The translations under genes were made by a program, and so were the position numbers. 19,956 nt of DNA from an uncultured Mycoplasmatota bacterium (GTDB lineage: Bacteria > Bacillota_I > Bacilli_A > RF39 > UBA660): assembly GCA_947645535.1 (NCBI GenBank), contig CANSDD010000018.1:1-19956 (forward strand). The letters are read 5' to 3'. The notes under the pieces were generated by a model. That model worked only from the letters and a program-made list of their open reading frames with translations. It did no database searches and was not told the DNA's origin. Positions 1 to 7,971 of the stretch are shown piece by piece. The number at the start of each line of letters is the position of its first letter. Positions within the stretch are counted from its first letter, which is position 1.

Positions 1-1020
1 TATATAAATATTATTGTATTCATCATATACAAATTCATATTTTTTAAAATAGCCTTTTCTGTATTTTTTTCTTGTATACAGAAAAGCAGGTATCATTTCT
101 AAATCTATTATTGTTTTACAAATATGACTGGTTAAGTAAGCAGCATCTCCTACAAAGTATTTTGTATCTTTAATGTTAAAGTGATTAACTAAATTTTCAA
201 ATGATTGATAAAACGAAATTGAGTCATGAACATTACTTCCATTAGTATCTACGGTTAGTATATAATTATTGTTTTCACATATGACGCTTGTATTATATCC
301 AAATATTTTCTCCTTATCACTTTTATAAAGCATGCCTGCATCTTTATCTACATCACTTACTATTATTTCTTTTTCTTCAATAACTTCTTCTGTATTTACT
401 TCTTCGTTACATTTTACGATTCTTTCTACTTCTTCTAAATATTCCTCATCAGTTAAATCTTCATCTTGTAGACCTTTTAAAGCAATTTCTAAATCTAATT
501 CTTTTTGATATTTTTTTGCTTCTATTTTTACTGTTTCCTTATGATTCTTCTTTTTATTTGCATAAGCTTTTGTATGAGTAGAATCTATATATACAGCAGT
601 CATATCCAAACAATTCCATTCAACAAGTAAATCAATAACTTTATCAAATACTGTTTGTAGTAAATCTTTTTCTAGCTTACAAAACTTTCTTCTATAATTT
701 TGAGAATAAGTTGAATGATTTGGTGTTTTTTGATTAATATCATAACCAATAAACCATTTATACAACATATTATAGTTAAGGGATTCATAAGTTTTTCTTA
801 AACTATCCTCATTAAAAAGGAACTTTAATACATGAATCTTTATCAAAACTATAGGGTCAATACTTTTACGTCCAACTTTAGAATATAGTTTTTCGACTTC
901 ATCATATACAAAGTTCCAATCAAAATGTTCTGTAATAACTCTTAAAAAATGATCATTTGGAATCATTTCATCTAAATTAACTATTTCACTAGAGAATACC
1001 TTTTCATTTAATTTTGTCAT
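1..1020 (-). CDS. IS1182 family DDE transposase, N-terminal 340 residues (runs off the left edge)
   Basis: The frame is open from ATG at 1020 down to base 1 and continues beyond the window. The N-terminal part (residues about 1-110) has the DUF772 pattern of IS1182 transposases: EKVFSSEIV, DHFLRVI, a GRKSIDPIVLIKI stretch, then YKWFIGYD and NHSTYSQNYRR. The catalytic part follows with IDSTHTKAYANKKK, which carries the first catalytic Asp, and FVGDAAY, which carries the second. The third acidic residue should lie in the missing C-terminal part. An in-frame ATG two codons upstream (1026) is an alternative start; neither has a clear Shine-Dalgarno, which suits a poorly expressed transposase. No frameshift is seen in the visible part, so the copy may be functional. 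Confidence 0.9.
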   Translation of the reverse strand, partial: MTKLNEKVFSSEIVNLDEMIPNDHFLRVITEHFDWNFVYDEVEKLYSKVGRKSIDPIVLIKIHVLKFLFNEDSLRKTYESLNYNMLYKWFIGYDINQKTPNHSTYSQNYRRKFCKLEKDLLQTVFDKVIDLLVEWNCLDMTAVYIDSTHTKAYANKKKNHKETVKIEAKKYQKELDLEIALKGLQDEDLTDEEYLEEVERIVKCNEEVNTEEVIEEKEIIVSDVDKDAGMLYKSDKEKIFGYNTSVICENNNYILTVDTNGSNVHDSISFYQSFENLVNHFNIKDTKYFVGDAAYLTSHICKTIIDLEMIPAFLYTRKKYRKGYFKKYEFVYDEYNNIYI

Positions 1021-1041
1021 TGACATACTATCACTTACTTT

Positions 1042-1117
1042 CTTTTATTCCCAATATAATTATACCAAAATTACATAAAAAAGTAAGAACAGTAAGCTTA
1101 AATTTTGGGAATAAAAG
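1042..1117. repeat. 13-base perfect inverted repeat in the transposase leader
   Basis: CTTTTATTCCCAA at 1042-1054 is the exact reverse complement of 1105-1117. A second stem, 1083-1090 with 1120-1127 (GTAAGAAC/GTTCTTAC), overlaps it, so the two folds exclude each other. The half nearest the transposase lies about 20 bases upstream of its start codon. Confidence 0.8.
1059..1064 (-). promoter_or_regulatory. Candidate -10 element of the transposase promoter
   Basis: On the minus strand this reads TATAAT preceded by TGG, an extended -10. No good -35 is seen. Transcription would start near 1052, between the two halves of the 13-base inverted repeat. The native mRNA would then carry only one half, while read-through RNA from outside would carry both. 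Confidence 0.45.
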
Positions 1118-1197
1118 CAGTTCTTACATAATAAGTATAAAACAAAATATCAAAAATAAAAAGACTTTTAACAAAATTTTTATTTGTCAACAGTCTG

Positions 1198-1225
1198 AAG
1201 TTATTCCACTATACTGGAATAACTT
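1198..1225. repeat. Perfect 11-base-arm palindrome next to the IS end
   Basis: AAGTTATTCCA (1198-1208) and TGGAATAACTT (1215-1225) are perfect reverse complements around a 6-base CTATAC loop. On the plus strand the sequence continues TTTC, giving a weak terminator-like shape. It may be host DNA at the insertion point or the tip of the element. Confidence 0.75.
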
Positions 1226-1263
1226 TTCAATAAATCATTAATACTTTATAAATATTTCAACCA

Positions 1264-1301
1264 AAATAGAAAAAAGAAACATTACATAGTAAAATTTCTT
1301 T
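1264..1301 (-). terminator. Terminator of the GRAM/PH-like gene
   Basis: On the minus strand AAAGAAA (1301-1295) pairs with TTTCTTT (1279-1273). An inner TTAC/GTAA stem extends it and a T-rich tail follows. It starts 8 bases after the stop codon. Confidence 0.65.
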
Positions 1302-1308
1302 ATAATCA

Positions 1309-1626
1309 TTATATTTTTTTTAGTCCTGCTTCTTCCATATATTTAATTAACTTTTTATTAAACATACCAGTAATTTTATGTGTTTCTCCGCTTTTTAAAG
1401 ATAATTTTATAGTACTAGCTGCACCTACTGAAAATGATTCTATATCCTCTAAATTATATTCAAATTCAGAAGACATTCTTCCTTGAGTAGCTCTAAAAAC
1501 AATCCTTTTATCAGTAACATATAATCTACCTGGATTTGGTTGTGGAAAAAATAAAAATTTTTTTACATGAGATGCTTGCTCTTCTCCTAATAATTTTTCA
1601 TTTTCTTTTAAATCCAACTTAGCCAT
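1309..1626 (-). CDS. Small GRAM/PH-like domain protein
   Basis: A 105-residue soluble protein with no signal peptide or membrane segment. Residues about 10-100 have the layout of a bacterial GRAM/PH-like domain: an N-terminal LLGEEQA stretch, then GRLYVTDKRIVF (the usual strand where such domains say 'L.lT.kRlif'), a linker, and beta strands ending in a short helix (KKLIKYMEEAGL). Such domains bind lipids or proteins; no catalytic residues are visible and the partner is unknown. GGAGAG precedes the ATG by about 9 bases and a very good promoter lies just upstream. It is a single-gene unit, with femX diverging from it about 140 bases away. The domain call rests on pattern recognition. Confidence 0.85.
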   Translation of the reverse strand: MAKLDLKENEKLLGEEQASHVKKFLFFPQPNPGRLYVTDKRIVFRATQGRMSSEFEYNLEDIESFSVGAASTIKLSLKSGETHKITGMFNKKLIKYMEEAGLKKI

Positions 1627-1652
1627 TTTTTTATCTCTCCTATTCCTAAATA

Positions 1653-1681
1653 ATCATATCATAATATAATAAAAATTTCAA
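1653..1681 (-). promoter_or_regulatory. Sigma-A promoter of the GRAM/PH-like gene
   Basis: On the minus strand TTGAAA (1681-1676), a 17-base spacer and TATGAT (1658-1653) with a TGA extended -10. The expected start near 1646 gives a leader of about 20 bases. Confidence 0.8.
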
Positions 1682-1735
1682 TTTTATAAATACAAAAATT
1701 ATCTTTTTAAATTCATAGTAAAATAAAATAATTTA

Positions 1736-1744
1736 TGGTATAAT
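1736..1744 (+). promoter_or_regulatory. Extended -10 promoter of femX
   Basis: TGG followed by TATAAT at 1739-1744. The -35 region is weak (TAGTAA at 1716-1721, spacing 17). The start would be near 1751, so the leader would consist of little more than the ribosome site. Confidence 0.7.
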
Positions 1745-1767
1745 AATTCCGAAAAGGAGGAGCATCT

Positions 1768-3021
1768 ATGAAGAAAATGAAACAACTAACACCAGAAGAA
1801 TTTGAAAAATTTACTAATAAATTTAATGTTCATTCTCTATATCAAACAGTAGAATATGCTGAACTAATGGCGAAAGAAGGGTTTGGATATGTATTTGTTG
1901 GTATGCTTGGTGACAATAATGAAATTATAGCTGCTTCTCTCATTCTAATTCAAAAGCAAAATGGATTTAAATATGCATATGCTCCTAGAGGATTTTTAAT
2001 CAATTATAATAATTTTTCACTTTTAAAAAAATTTACTTCTTTATTAAAAAAATTTCTTGGAAGAAGAGAAGTTATTGCAATTAAAATTAGTCCTTTAATT
2101 ATTAAACAAGTACAAGATAAAGAACACAACATAAAAGAAAATGATTACTATAATAAAATTTATAATGATTTAAAACGTTTAGGATATTATCATTTAGGTT
2201 ATAACCATTTCTTTGAGGCATTTAAACCTAGATTTGAGGCAATTTTAAATTTAGATTCAAATCTATCTCAATTATTTAATAGAATGACAAAACAATATCG
2301 TACCAAGATTAGAAGCGCTGAAGCTAATGGAATTAAAATACACAGAGGAAATATAAATAATCTTGACTATTTATATTTACAAACAAAATCAAAATATCCA
2401 AGAGATTTAAAATTTTTTCAAGATGCATATCAAATATTTGGAGCAAAAGACAATATTGATTTTTATTACGCAAAGCTAGATACTACTTATTTTCTAACCA
2501 AAACACAAGAATCTTATGCAATTGCTGAACAAAAAAGTGCGGATATTAACAATCAAGTATTTCAAAATATCGGACAAAATAAACTAAAATTGATTGACTT
2601 AAAACTTGTTTATGATAACTTATTAGATCAAAGTAAAAAGACACTAATTAGTGCAACAAATCTACTTCGTGATTACCCTGCTGGTGCAGTTCTTGCATCT
2701 GCCTTAATTATCAAAAATCATGATGAAATATTCTTATTTATGGATGGATTTGATACAACTTATAAAAGTTTTAATGCAAAACATTTATTATTATGGAAAA
2801 TATTAGAGAAATATGCTAGTGCTGGATACAAGAAATTTAATTTAGGTGGAATTAGCAATCCTAATTTAGAACAAAATCCTTATAAGGGGTTAAATCAATT
2901 TAAATTAAATTTTGGTGCTGAAGCATATGAATATGTAGGTGATTTAGAGTTAATCACAAACAATACACTTTACTTTATGTATCGTAATGCTGCTCCACTT
3001 AGAAATATGCTGAAGAAATAA
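1768..3021 (+). CDS. femX: FemX/FemAB-family aminoacyltransferase (peptidoglycan interpeptide bridge)
   Basis: FemABX enzymes use aminoacyl-tRNA to add bridge amino acids to the lysine side chain of lipid II or its precursors, on the cytoplasmic side of the membrane. The 417-residue length is usual for the family. Two GNAT-like domains are visible, separated by a Lys/Gln-rich helical arm at about residues 245-295 (the coiled coil that mimics tRNA synthetase arms). Family marks include SLYQTVEYAELM near the N-terminus, NRMTKQYRTKIRSAEANGI in the middle, and the C-terminal KKFNLGGISNP and GLNQFKLNFGAE. AAAAGGAGG lies 7 bases before the ATG. It is the only confident plus-strand gene here, alone in its unit, with its terminator directly after the stop. 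The amino acid added cannot be read from sequence, so the femX symbol is generic. Its presence shows the organism has a cell wall. Confidence 0.95.
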   Translation: MKKMKQLTPEEFEKFTNKFNVHSLYQTVEYAELMAKEGFGYVFVGMLGDNNEIIAASLILIQKQNGFKYAYAPRGFLINYNNFSLLKKFTSLLKKFLGRREVIAIKISPLIIKQVQDKEHNIKENDYYNKIYNDLKRLGYYHLGYNHFFEAFKPRFEAILNLDSNLSQLFNRMTKQYRTKIRSAEANGIKIHRGNINNLDYLYLQTKSKYPRDLKFFQDAYQIFGAKDNIDFYYAKLDTTYFLTKTQESYAIAEQKSADINNQVFQNIGQNKLKLIDLKLVYDNLLDQSKKTLISATNLLRDYPAGAVLASALIIKNHDEIFLFMDGFDTTYKSFNAKHLLLWKILEKYASAGYKKFNLGGISNPNLEQNPYKGLNQFKLNFGAEAYEYVGDLELITNNTLYFMYRNAAPLRNMLKK

Positions 3022-3044
3022 TATCATTTTGATATTGTTTTTTT
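3018..3044 (+). terminator. femX terminator containing the femX stop codon
   Basis: AATATCA (3020-3026) and TGATATT (3030-3036) form the stem, followed by G and seven T. The left arm begins inside the femX TAA stop, and the T tract runs into the stop of the convergent HD-domain gene. It could act weakly in the other direction too. Confidence 0.8.
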
Positions 3045-4041
3045 ATTTATACCATATTTTTTTCGTTAATTCTAATGCTTGTTCTCTTTGTTCTCTTGTG
3101 ATAATAATATCACTCATTTTTATAATATTTTCTGTTAATAATGTTGCATATAAATATCCTTCTTTAATCAAAGGATCATTTACTACTGTTTTTCTTCCTT
3201 CTTTATCAACTACCTCATTACTCATTTTTTCATACATTTTTCTAAAATAGTCTTCTTTTAAAATTCTTTCTAATGTTGACCTTATATTTGCTTTTTGTGG
3301 TAATAATCCAAAACGCAATATTACCCCAGAATTATTACTCCATGTTCCATGTTTTTTCATTTCCGAAATAAAAATCGGTTTATTCTCTATAAATAACTTC
3401 CATACTTCTTCCGTTACCCATTTTTCTTTTTCTGAATATATAACAATTGGAAGTTTTCCTGTGATAATATTTTGAAGTAATTCTACATTATCTGCTTCTA
3501 CTACAAGTTGTATTTTAGCACCTATCAATAAGTTTATCCATTTTCTATAATTTATAATTTCTTCTAACGAATATTCTTTAAAAATAGAATTTAAATCTGA
3601 TAACGATATTCTATATTCTGGATTGCAAATTTTTGTATGATTACCAACTACTTTTTGTAACACTTGTAAATAAGGATTTTTTACTAACCCTAATTGTTTT
3701 TGTATCTCGAAACTTTGAAGTAATATCTCTCCTAATCTTCCATGATCTTTTATTCCAGTTAAGTTTTCAAGTTCTGAATCACTTAAACTACCTATCATTT
3801 CATATTGCTTAAATCTTCCAATATCATGAAATAATCCATCTATCGCAAAAGAATCATAATAGCTTTCATGAAATAAATTACTTTCCATCATAATTTTTGG
3901 AACCTCATAGGACATAGAAATACCATGTTCTATTTTTAATTTTATTTCATCTCCATATCTTCCAAATAATCTTTCTATATTTCCTAACTGTATTCTACCA
4001 TATTTTATATAAAGAGTTCTTAAATTTGCTACATCAAACAT
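3043..4041 (-). CDS. HD-domain phosphohydrolase
   Basis: 332 residues, soluble. The N-terminal half has the metal-binding HD pattern: H39 (KIEHG), H72-D73 in FHDIGRF, H100 in KDHGRLG, H135 in GNHT and D184 in EADNVELL. This fits an HD hydrolase acting on nucleotides, phosphate esters or a cyclic dinucleotide; the substrate cannot be told. The C-terminal half (about 200-332) has no recognisable domain. AGGAGG lies 7 bases before the ATG, and a TATAAT at 4071-4066 could be its -10. It lies downstream of tuf but is cut off by the tuf terminator, so it is probably its own unit. Its last bases overlap the T tract of the convergent femX terminator. Confidence 0.88.
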   Translation of the reverse strand: MFDVANLRTLYIKYGRIQLGNIERLFGRYGDEIKLKIEHGISMSYEVPKIMMESNLFHESYYDSFAIDGLFHDIGRFKQYEMIGSLSDSELENLTGIKDHGRLGEILLQSFEIQKQLGLVKNPYLQVLQKVVGNHTKICNPEYRISLSDLNSIFKEYSLEEIINYRKWINLLIGAKIQLVVEADNVELLQNIITGKLPIVIYSEKEKWVTEEVWKLFIENKPIFISEMKKHGTWSNNSGVILRFGLLPQKANIRSTLERILKEDYFRKMYEKMSNEVVDKEGRKTVVNDPLIKEGYLYATLLTENIIKMSDIIITREQREQALELTKKIWYK

Positions 4042-4085
4042 GACTTACCTCCTATAGTTTAATATATTATATGTTTGAAAGACAG

Positions 4086-4113
4086 AAAAAAACCAGAAAT
4101 ATTTCTGGTTTTT
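4086..4113 (-). terminator. Terminator of the str operon (after tuf)
   Basis: The arms AAAAACCAGAAAT and ATTTCTGGTTTTT (4088-4113) form a near-perfect palindrome one base from the tuf stop. It is followed on the minus strand by a run of T. The symmetry would let it work in both directions. Confidence 0.85.
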
Positions 4114-4114
4114 A

Positions 4115-5299
4115 TTATTCAACGATTTCTGAAACGTTACCTGCTCCAACAGTTCTTCCACCTTCACGAATTGAAAACTTAGTTCCGTTTTCAATAGCAA
4201 TTGGGTGAATTAATTCTACTGTCATTTCAACATTGTCTCCAGGCATAACCATTTCAACACCTTCTGGTAATTCAATAGTTCCTGTAACATCTGTTGTACG
4301 GAAATAGAATTGTGGACGGTAATTGCTGAAGAATGGAGTATGTCTTCCACCTTCTTCTTTGCTAAGTACATAAACTGTAGCTTTGAATTTTTTATGTGGA
4401 GTAACTGAACCTGGTTTTGCTAATACTTGACCACGTTCTACATCTTCACGAGAAATACCACGTAATAATACACCAGCATTATCTCCTGCTTCAGCATAAT
4501 CTAATTGTTTACGAAACATTTCAATTCCTGTAACCACTGACTTTTTAGTATCTTTAATACCAACGATTTCGATTTCATCGTTAAGTTTTAATTGTCCTCT
4601 TTCAACACGTCCTGTAACAACAGTTCCACGTCCTGTAATTGTAAATACGTCTTCAATTGGCATTAAGAATGGTTTATCAGTATCTCTAGTTGGAGTTTCA
4701 ATATATGTATCTACTGCATCCATTAACTCGTCAATTTTAGCTGACCATGTTGCATCTCCTTCAAGAGCTTTAAGTGCAGAACCACGAATGATTGGAGTAT
4801 TGTCTCCATCGTATCCATATTCACTTAATAATTCACGAATTTCCATTTCAACAAGGTCTAATAATTCTGCATCATCAACCATGTCACATTTATTCATGAA
4901 TACAACCATACGAGGTACACCAACTTGACGTGATAATAAGATGTGTTCACGAGTTTGTGCCATAGGTCCATCAGTTGCAGCAATAACTAAGATTGCTCCA
5001 TCCATTTGAGCTGCACCAGTAATCATATTTTTTACATAGTCAGCATGCCCTGGACAGTCAACGTGAGCATAATGTCTAGTCTCAGTACTGTACTCAATGT
5101 GTGCAGTATTAATTGTAATACCACGTTCTCTTTCCTCAGGTGCTTTATCAATATTGTTAAAATCTACTTTTTCATTACCATTTTTACCAGCTAAATGAGA
5201 TGAAATAGCTGCAGTTAAAGTAGTTTTTCCATGATCTACGTGTCCAATTGTACCAATATTAACATGTGGTTTTGAACGATCAAATTTTTGTTTTGCCAT
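4115..5299 (-). CDS. tuf: Elongation factor Tu
   Basis: EF-Tu delivers aminoacyl-tRNA to the ribosome as a GTP complex. The 394-residue length is standard. The G domain shows the P-loop GHVDHGKT (19-26), switch I RGITIN (59-64), DCPGH (81-85), NKCD (136-139) and a SALKA loop. Domains 2 and 3 follow with ITGRGTVVTGRVERG and the C-terminal IREGGRTVGAG. It is the last gene of the operon, 71 bases after fusA. AAGGAGG sits 6 bases before the ATG, the strongest ribosome site of the four genes, as expected for the most abundant product. A hairpin overlapping the fusA stop lies in the gap, and a separate tuf promoter is possible but not convincing. Confidence 0.99.
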   Translation of the reverse strand: MAKQKFDRSKPHVNIGTIGHVDHGKTTLTAAISSHLAGKNGNEKVDFNNIDKAPEERERGITINTAHIEYSTETRHYAHVDCPGHADYVKNMITGAAQMDGAILVIAATDGPMAQTREHILLSRQVGVPRMVVFMNKCDMVDDAELLDLVEMEIRELLSEYGYDGDNTPIIRGSALKALEGDATWSAKIDELMDAVDTYIETPTRDTDKPFLMPIEDVFTITGRGTVVTGRVERGQLKLNDEIEIVGIKDTKKSVVTGIEMFRKQLDYAEAGDNAGVLLRGISREDVERGQVLAKPGSVTPHKKFKATVYVLSKEEGGRHTPFFSNYRPQFYFRTTDVTGTIELPEGVEMVMPGDNVEMTVELIHPIAIENGTKFSIREGGRTVGAGNVSEIVE

Positions 5300-5343
5300 A
5301 AATTTCCTCCTTATATTTAATTACATAATATATTTTATATCAA

Positions 5344-5374
5344 CTAAAGAAAAATAGCAAGTATTTTCCCTTAG
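5344..5374 (-). other. Intergenic hairpin between fusA and tuf
   Basis: On the minus strand CTAAGGGAAAATA (5374-5362) pairs with TATTTTTCTTTAG (5356-5344) around a CTTGC loop, 13 pairs including two G-U. It contains the fusA stop codon. No T tract follows, so it is unlikely to be a full terminator and may be an mRNA processing or stabilising element. Confidence 0.6.
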
Positions 5375-7443
5375 TTTCCACCATTTTTCTTTATGATTTC
5401 TTCAGAAATATTTCTTGGTACTTCTTCATAATGATCAAATACCATAGTAAAGTTTCCACGACCTTGTGTATTAGATCTTAAAGATGTAGCATAACCAAAC
5501 ATTTCTGAAAGTGGTACCATTGCATCTATTGCAAGTGCATTTCCTCTTGATTCTTGACCAAGTGGACGACCACGACGAGATGTAATATCTCCCATTACAT
5601 TTCCTAGATATTCATCTGGAACGATTACTTGAACTTTCATAATTGGTTCTAGTAAGATTGGTTTACATTTGTTTTTAGCTTCTTTTAAAGCCATTGAAGC
5701 TGCAATTTTGAATGCCATTTCTGATGAGTCTACATCGTGGTAAGAACCATCAAATAACGTTGCTTTAACATCTACCATTGGGTAACCTGCTAAAATACCA
5801 GTTTTCATAGCATCTTGTAAACCTTTATCAGTAACTGGAATGTATTCACGAGGAACTACTCCACCTACTACTGCATCTACGAATTCATAACCTTTATCTG
5901 GATTTGGTTCAAATTTAATCCATACATGTCCATATTGTCCACGTCCTCCAGATTGTTTAATGTATTTTCCTTCACATTCACCCATTTGAGTTAATGTTTC
6001 ACGGTAAGATACTTGTGGTTTACCAATATTCGCTTCTACATTAAATTCTCTTTTCATACGGTCAACAATGATATCTAGGTGAAGTTCTCCCATACCAGCG
6101 ATAATAGTTTGACCAGTTTCATGGTTTGTACTAGCTCTAAAAGTTGGATCTTCTTCAGATAATTTTTGTAAAGCAGTTGCCATTTTATCTTGATCTGCTT
6201 TTGATTTTGGTTCCACAGCAAGCTCAATAACTGGTTCTGGGAATTCCATAGATTCTAGAATACAAGCTTTCTTTTCATCACATAATGTATCTCCAGTTGT
6301 TGTATTTTTAAGTCCCACTGCTGCAGCAATATCTCCTGTATATACATCTGTAATTTCAGTACGGTTATTGGCATGCATCTGTAAAATACGACCAATTCTT
6401 TCTTTTGAATTTTTAGTTGCATTAAGTACATAAGAACCACTACTCAAGTGTCCAGAGTATACACGGAAAAATGTTAATTTTCCAACAAATGGATCCGTCA
6501 TTACTTTGAATGCTAATGCACTAAATGGTTCATTATCACTTGGATGTCTTTCAATTGGATTACCATCTAAATCCTCTCCCTTAATTGCTTCTATATCAAG
6601 TGGAGATGGAAGATAATCTACTACTGCATCAAGTAATAATTTTATTCCCTTATTTCCTAAAGCTGTTCCACATAATACTGGGAAGAATTCAACAGCAAGT
6701 GTTCCTTTTCGGATTGCGCGCTTAATTAAATCAATAGAGATTTCTTCTCCTTCTAAGTATTTGTTCATAAGTTCATCATCGAACTCAGCTACAGCTTCAA
6801 TTAGGTCATTACGTTTTTCTTCTACTAAATCCACCATATCAGCAGGAATGTCAATAATTGTTGGTTCCTCTTCTGGTTTTCCATCATAATGATAAGCAGT
6901 ACGAGTTAATAAATCTACAATCCCACTAAACTCATTTTCTGCTCCAATTGGCCATTCAATAGGTTTTGCATTAACACCTAGTCTACTTTTAATAGTCTCT
7001 AAGCTATATTCAAAGCTTGCACCCATTTTATCCATTTTATTACAAAAAATCATACGAGGTACTTTGAATTCAGTAGCTTGGCGCCATACAGTTTCAGTTT
7101 GTGGTTCAACACCAGCTTGTGAATCTAAAAGTGCTACTGCACCATCTAGCACACGAAGCGATCTGGATACTTCAACTGTAAAATCTACGTGTCCTGGAGT
7201 ATCAATAATATTAAATCTATGACCTTTCCAGAATGCAGTAGTAGCAGCTGAAGTGATAGTAATTCCACGTTCTTGTTCTTGTTCCATCCAGTCCATTTGA
7301 GAAGCACCATCATGTGTTTCACCAATTTTATGGATCTTACCAGTGTGGAATAAAACACGCTCGGTACAAGTTGTTTTTCCAGCATCAATATGTGCCATAA
7401 TACCGATATTACGTGTATTTTCTAAGCTATAATCACGAGCCAT
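5371..7443 (-). CDS. fusA: Elongation factor G
   Basis: EF-G is the GTPase that drives translocation of tRNA and mRNA and, with RRF, recycles ribosomes. The 690 residues match the canonical FusA. It shows the P-loop AHIDAGKT (17-24), RGITI (59-63), DTPGH (81-85) and NKMD (135-138). The expected domains II-V follow, including GMGELHLDI, GGRGQYGHV and a C-terminal SRRGRPLGQE region. It is the third gene of the operon, 27 bases after rpsG. The ribosome site (AAAGGA, about 8 bases from the ATG) is weaker than those of its neighbours. No disruption is seen. Confidence 0.99.
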   Translation of the reverse strand: MARDYSLENTRNIGIMAHIDAGKTTCTERVLFHTGKIHKIGETHDGASQMDWMEQEQERGITITSAATTAFWKGHRFNIIDTPGHVDFTVEVSRSLRVLDGAVALLDSQAGVEPQTETVWRQATEFKVPRMIFCNKMDKMGASFEYSLETIKSRLGVNAKPIEWPIGAENEFSGIVDLLTRTAYHYDGKPEEEPTIIDIPADMVDLVEEKRNDLIEAVAEFDDELMNKYLEGEEISIDLIKRAIRKGTLAVEFFPVLCGTALGNKGIKLLLDAVVDYLPSPLDIEAIKGEDLDGNPIERHPSDNEPFSALAFKVMTDPFVGKLTFFRVYSGHLSSGSYVLNATKNSKERIGRILQMHANNRTEITDVYTGDIAAAVGLKNTTTGDTLCDEKKACILESMEFPEPVIELAVEPKSKADQDKMATALQKLSEEDPTFRASTNHETGQTIIAGMGELHLDIIVDRMKREFNVEANIGKPQVSYRETLTQMGECEGKYIKQSGGRGQYGHVWIKFEPNPDKGYEFVDAVVGGVVPREYIPVTDKGLQDAMKTGILAGYPMVDVKATLFDGSYHDVDSSEMAFKIAASMALKEAKNKCKPILLEPIMKVQVIVPDEYLGNVMGDITSRRGRPLGQESRGNALAIDAMVPLSEMFGYATSLRSNTQGRGNFTMVFDHYEEVPRNISEEIIKKNGGN

Positions 7444-7470
7444 ACTAATTTCCTTTCTTTATTATAATTA

Positions 7471-7938
7471 TTACCAACGGTAATGTGCGAATGCTTTATT
7501 AGCCTCTGCCATACGATGTGTATCTTCACGTTTTTTAACAGCAGCTCCAGTACCATTTGATGCATCAATCATTTCATTTGCTAAATTTTCAGCCATAGAA
7601 TGACCTCCACGTAATCTAGCATATCCTATTAACCAACGCATTGCTAAAGCTCTTGCTCTATCAGGTTTTACTTCAATTGGTACCTGGTAGTTTGCTCCAC
7701 CTACACGGCGGCTTTTTACCTCTAAAGCTGGTTTAATATTTTCCATTGCTTTATTAAATACATCTAATGGTTCTTCTCCAGTCTTTTCTTTGATAATAAC
7801 AAATGCTTGATATAAGATTTTTTGAGCAGTACCTTTTTTACCATCGATCATAATTGTATTAATTAGTTTTGTTACTAATTTTGAATTATATATTGGATCT
7901 GGTAATACATCTCTTTTTACAGCACGTCTTTTACGCAT
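7471..7938 (-). CDS. rpsG: 30S ribosomal protein S7
   Basis: S7 nucleates assembly of the head of the 30S subunit and contacts 16S rRNA and the E-site tRNA. The 155 residues are standard, beginning MRKRRAVKRDVLPDP and carrying KVGG-like SRRVGGANYQVPIEV and GGHSMAENLANE. It is the second gene of the operon, 33 bases after rpsL. GGAGGAG lies 7 bases before the ATG. In E. coli S7 represses its own operon by binding the rpsL-rpsG gap; the gap here is too short to show that structure. Confidence 0.99.
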   Translation of the reverse strand: MRKRRAVKRDVLPDPIYNSKLVTKLINTIMIDGKKGTAQKILYQAFVIIKEKTGEEPLDVFNKAMENIKPALEVKSRRVGGANYQVPIEVKPDRARALAMRWLIGYARLRGGHSMAENLANEMIDASNGTGAAVKKREDTHRMAEANKAFAHYRW

Positions 7939-7971
7939 ACTTTCTCCTCCTCTCTCATTATGTATCTTATT

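Larger units (their letters stand above)
1..1195 (-). mobile_element. IS1182-like insertion sequence, left part outside the window
   Basis: The span holds the N-terminal 340 codons of an IS1182-type transposase and about 170 bases of its upstream end. The outer end is rich in inverted repeats: a 13-base perfect pair (1042-1054 with 1105-1117), an 8-base pair (1083-1090 with 1120-1127), and an imperfect 13-base pair with 11 matches (1163-1175 with 1183-1195). I could not fix the exact terminal inverted repeat or a target duplication because the other end lies outside the window, so the right boundary is an estimate. Confidence 0.6.

Noticed and set aside
1014..1241. 75-codon plus-strand frame
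   Set aside because: It lies over the leader of the IS element, has no ribosome site and runs through the inverted repeats.
6255..7388. Two short minus-strand frames inside fusA
   Set aside because: They are out-of-frame shadows of EF-G, which is intact and conserved across the span.
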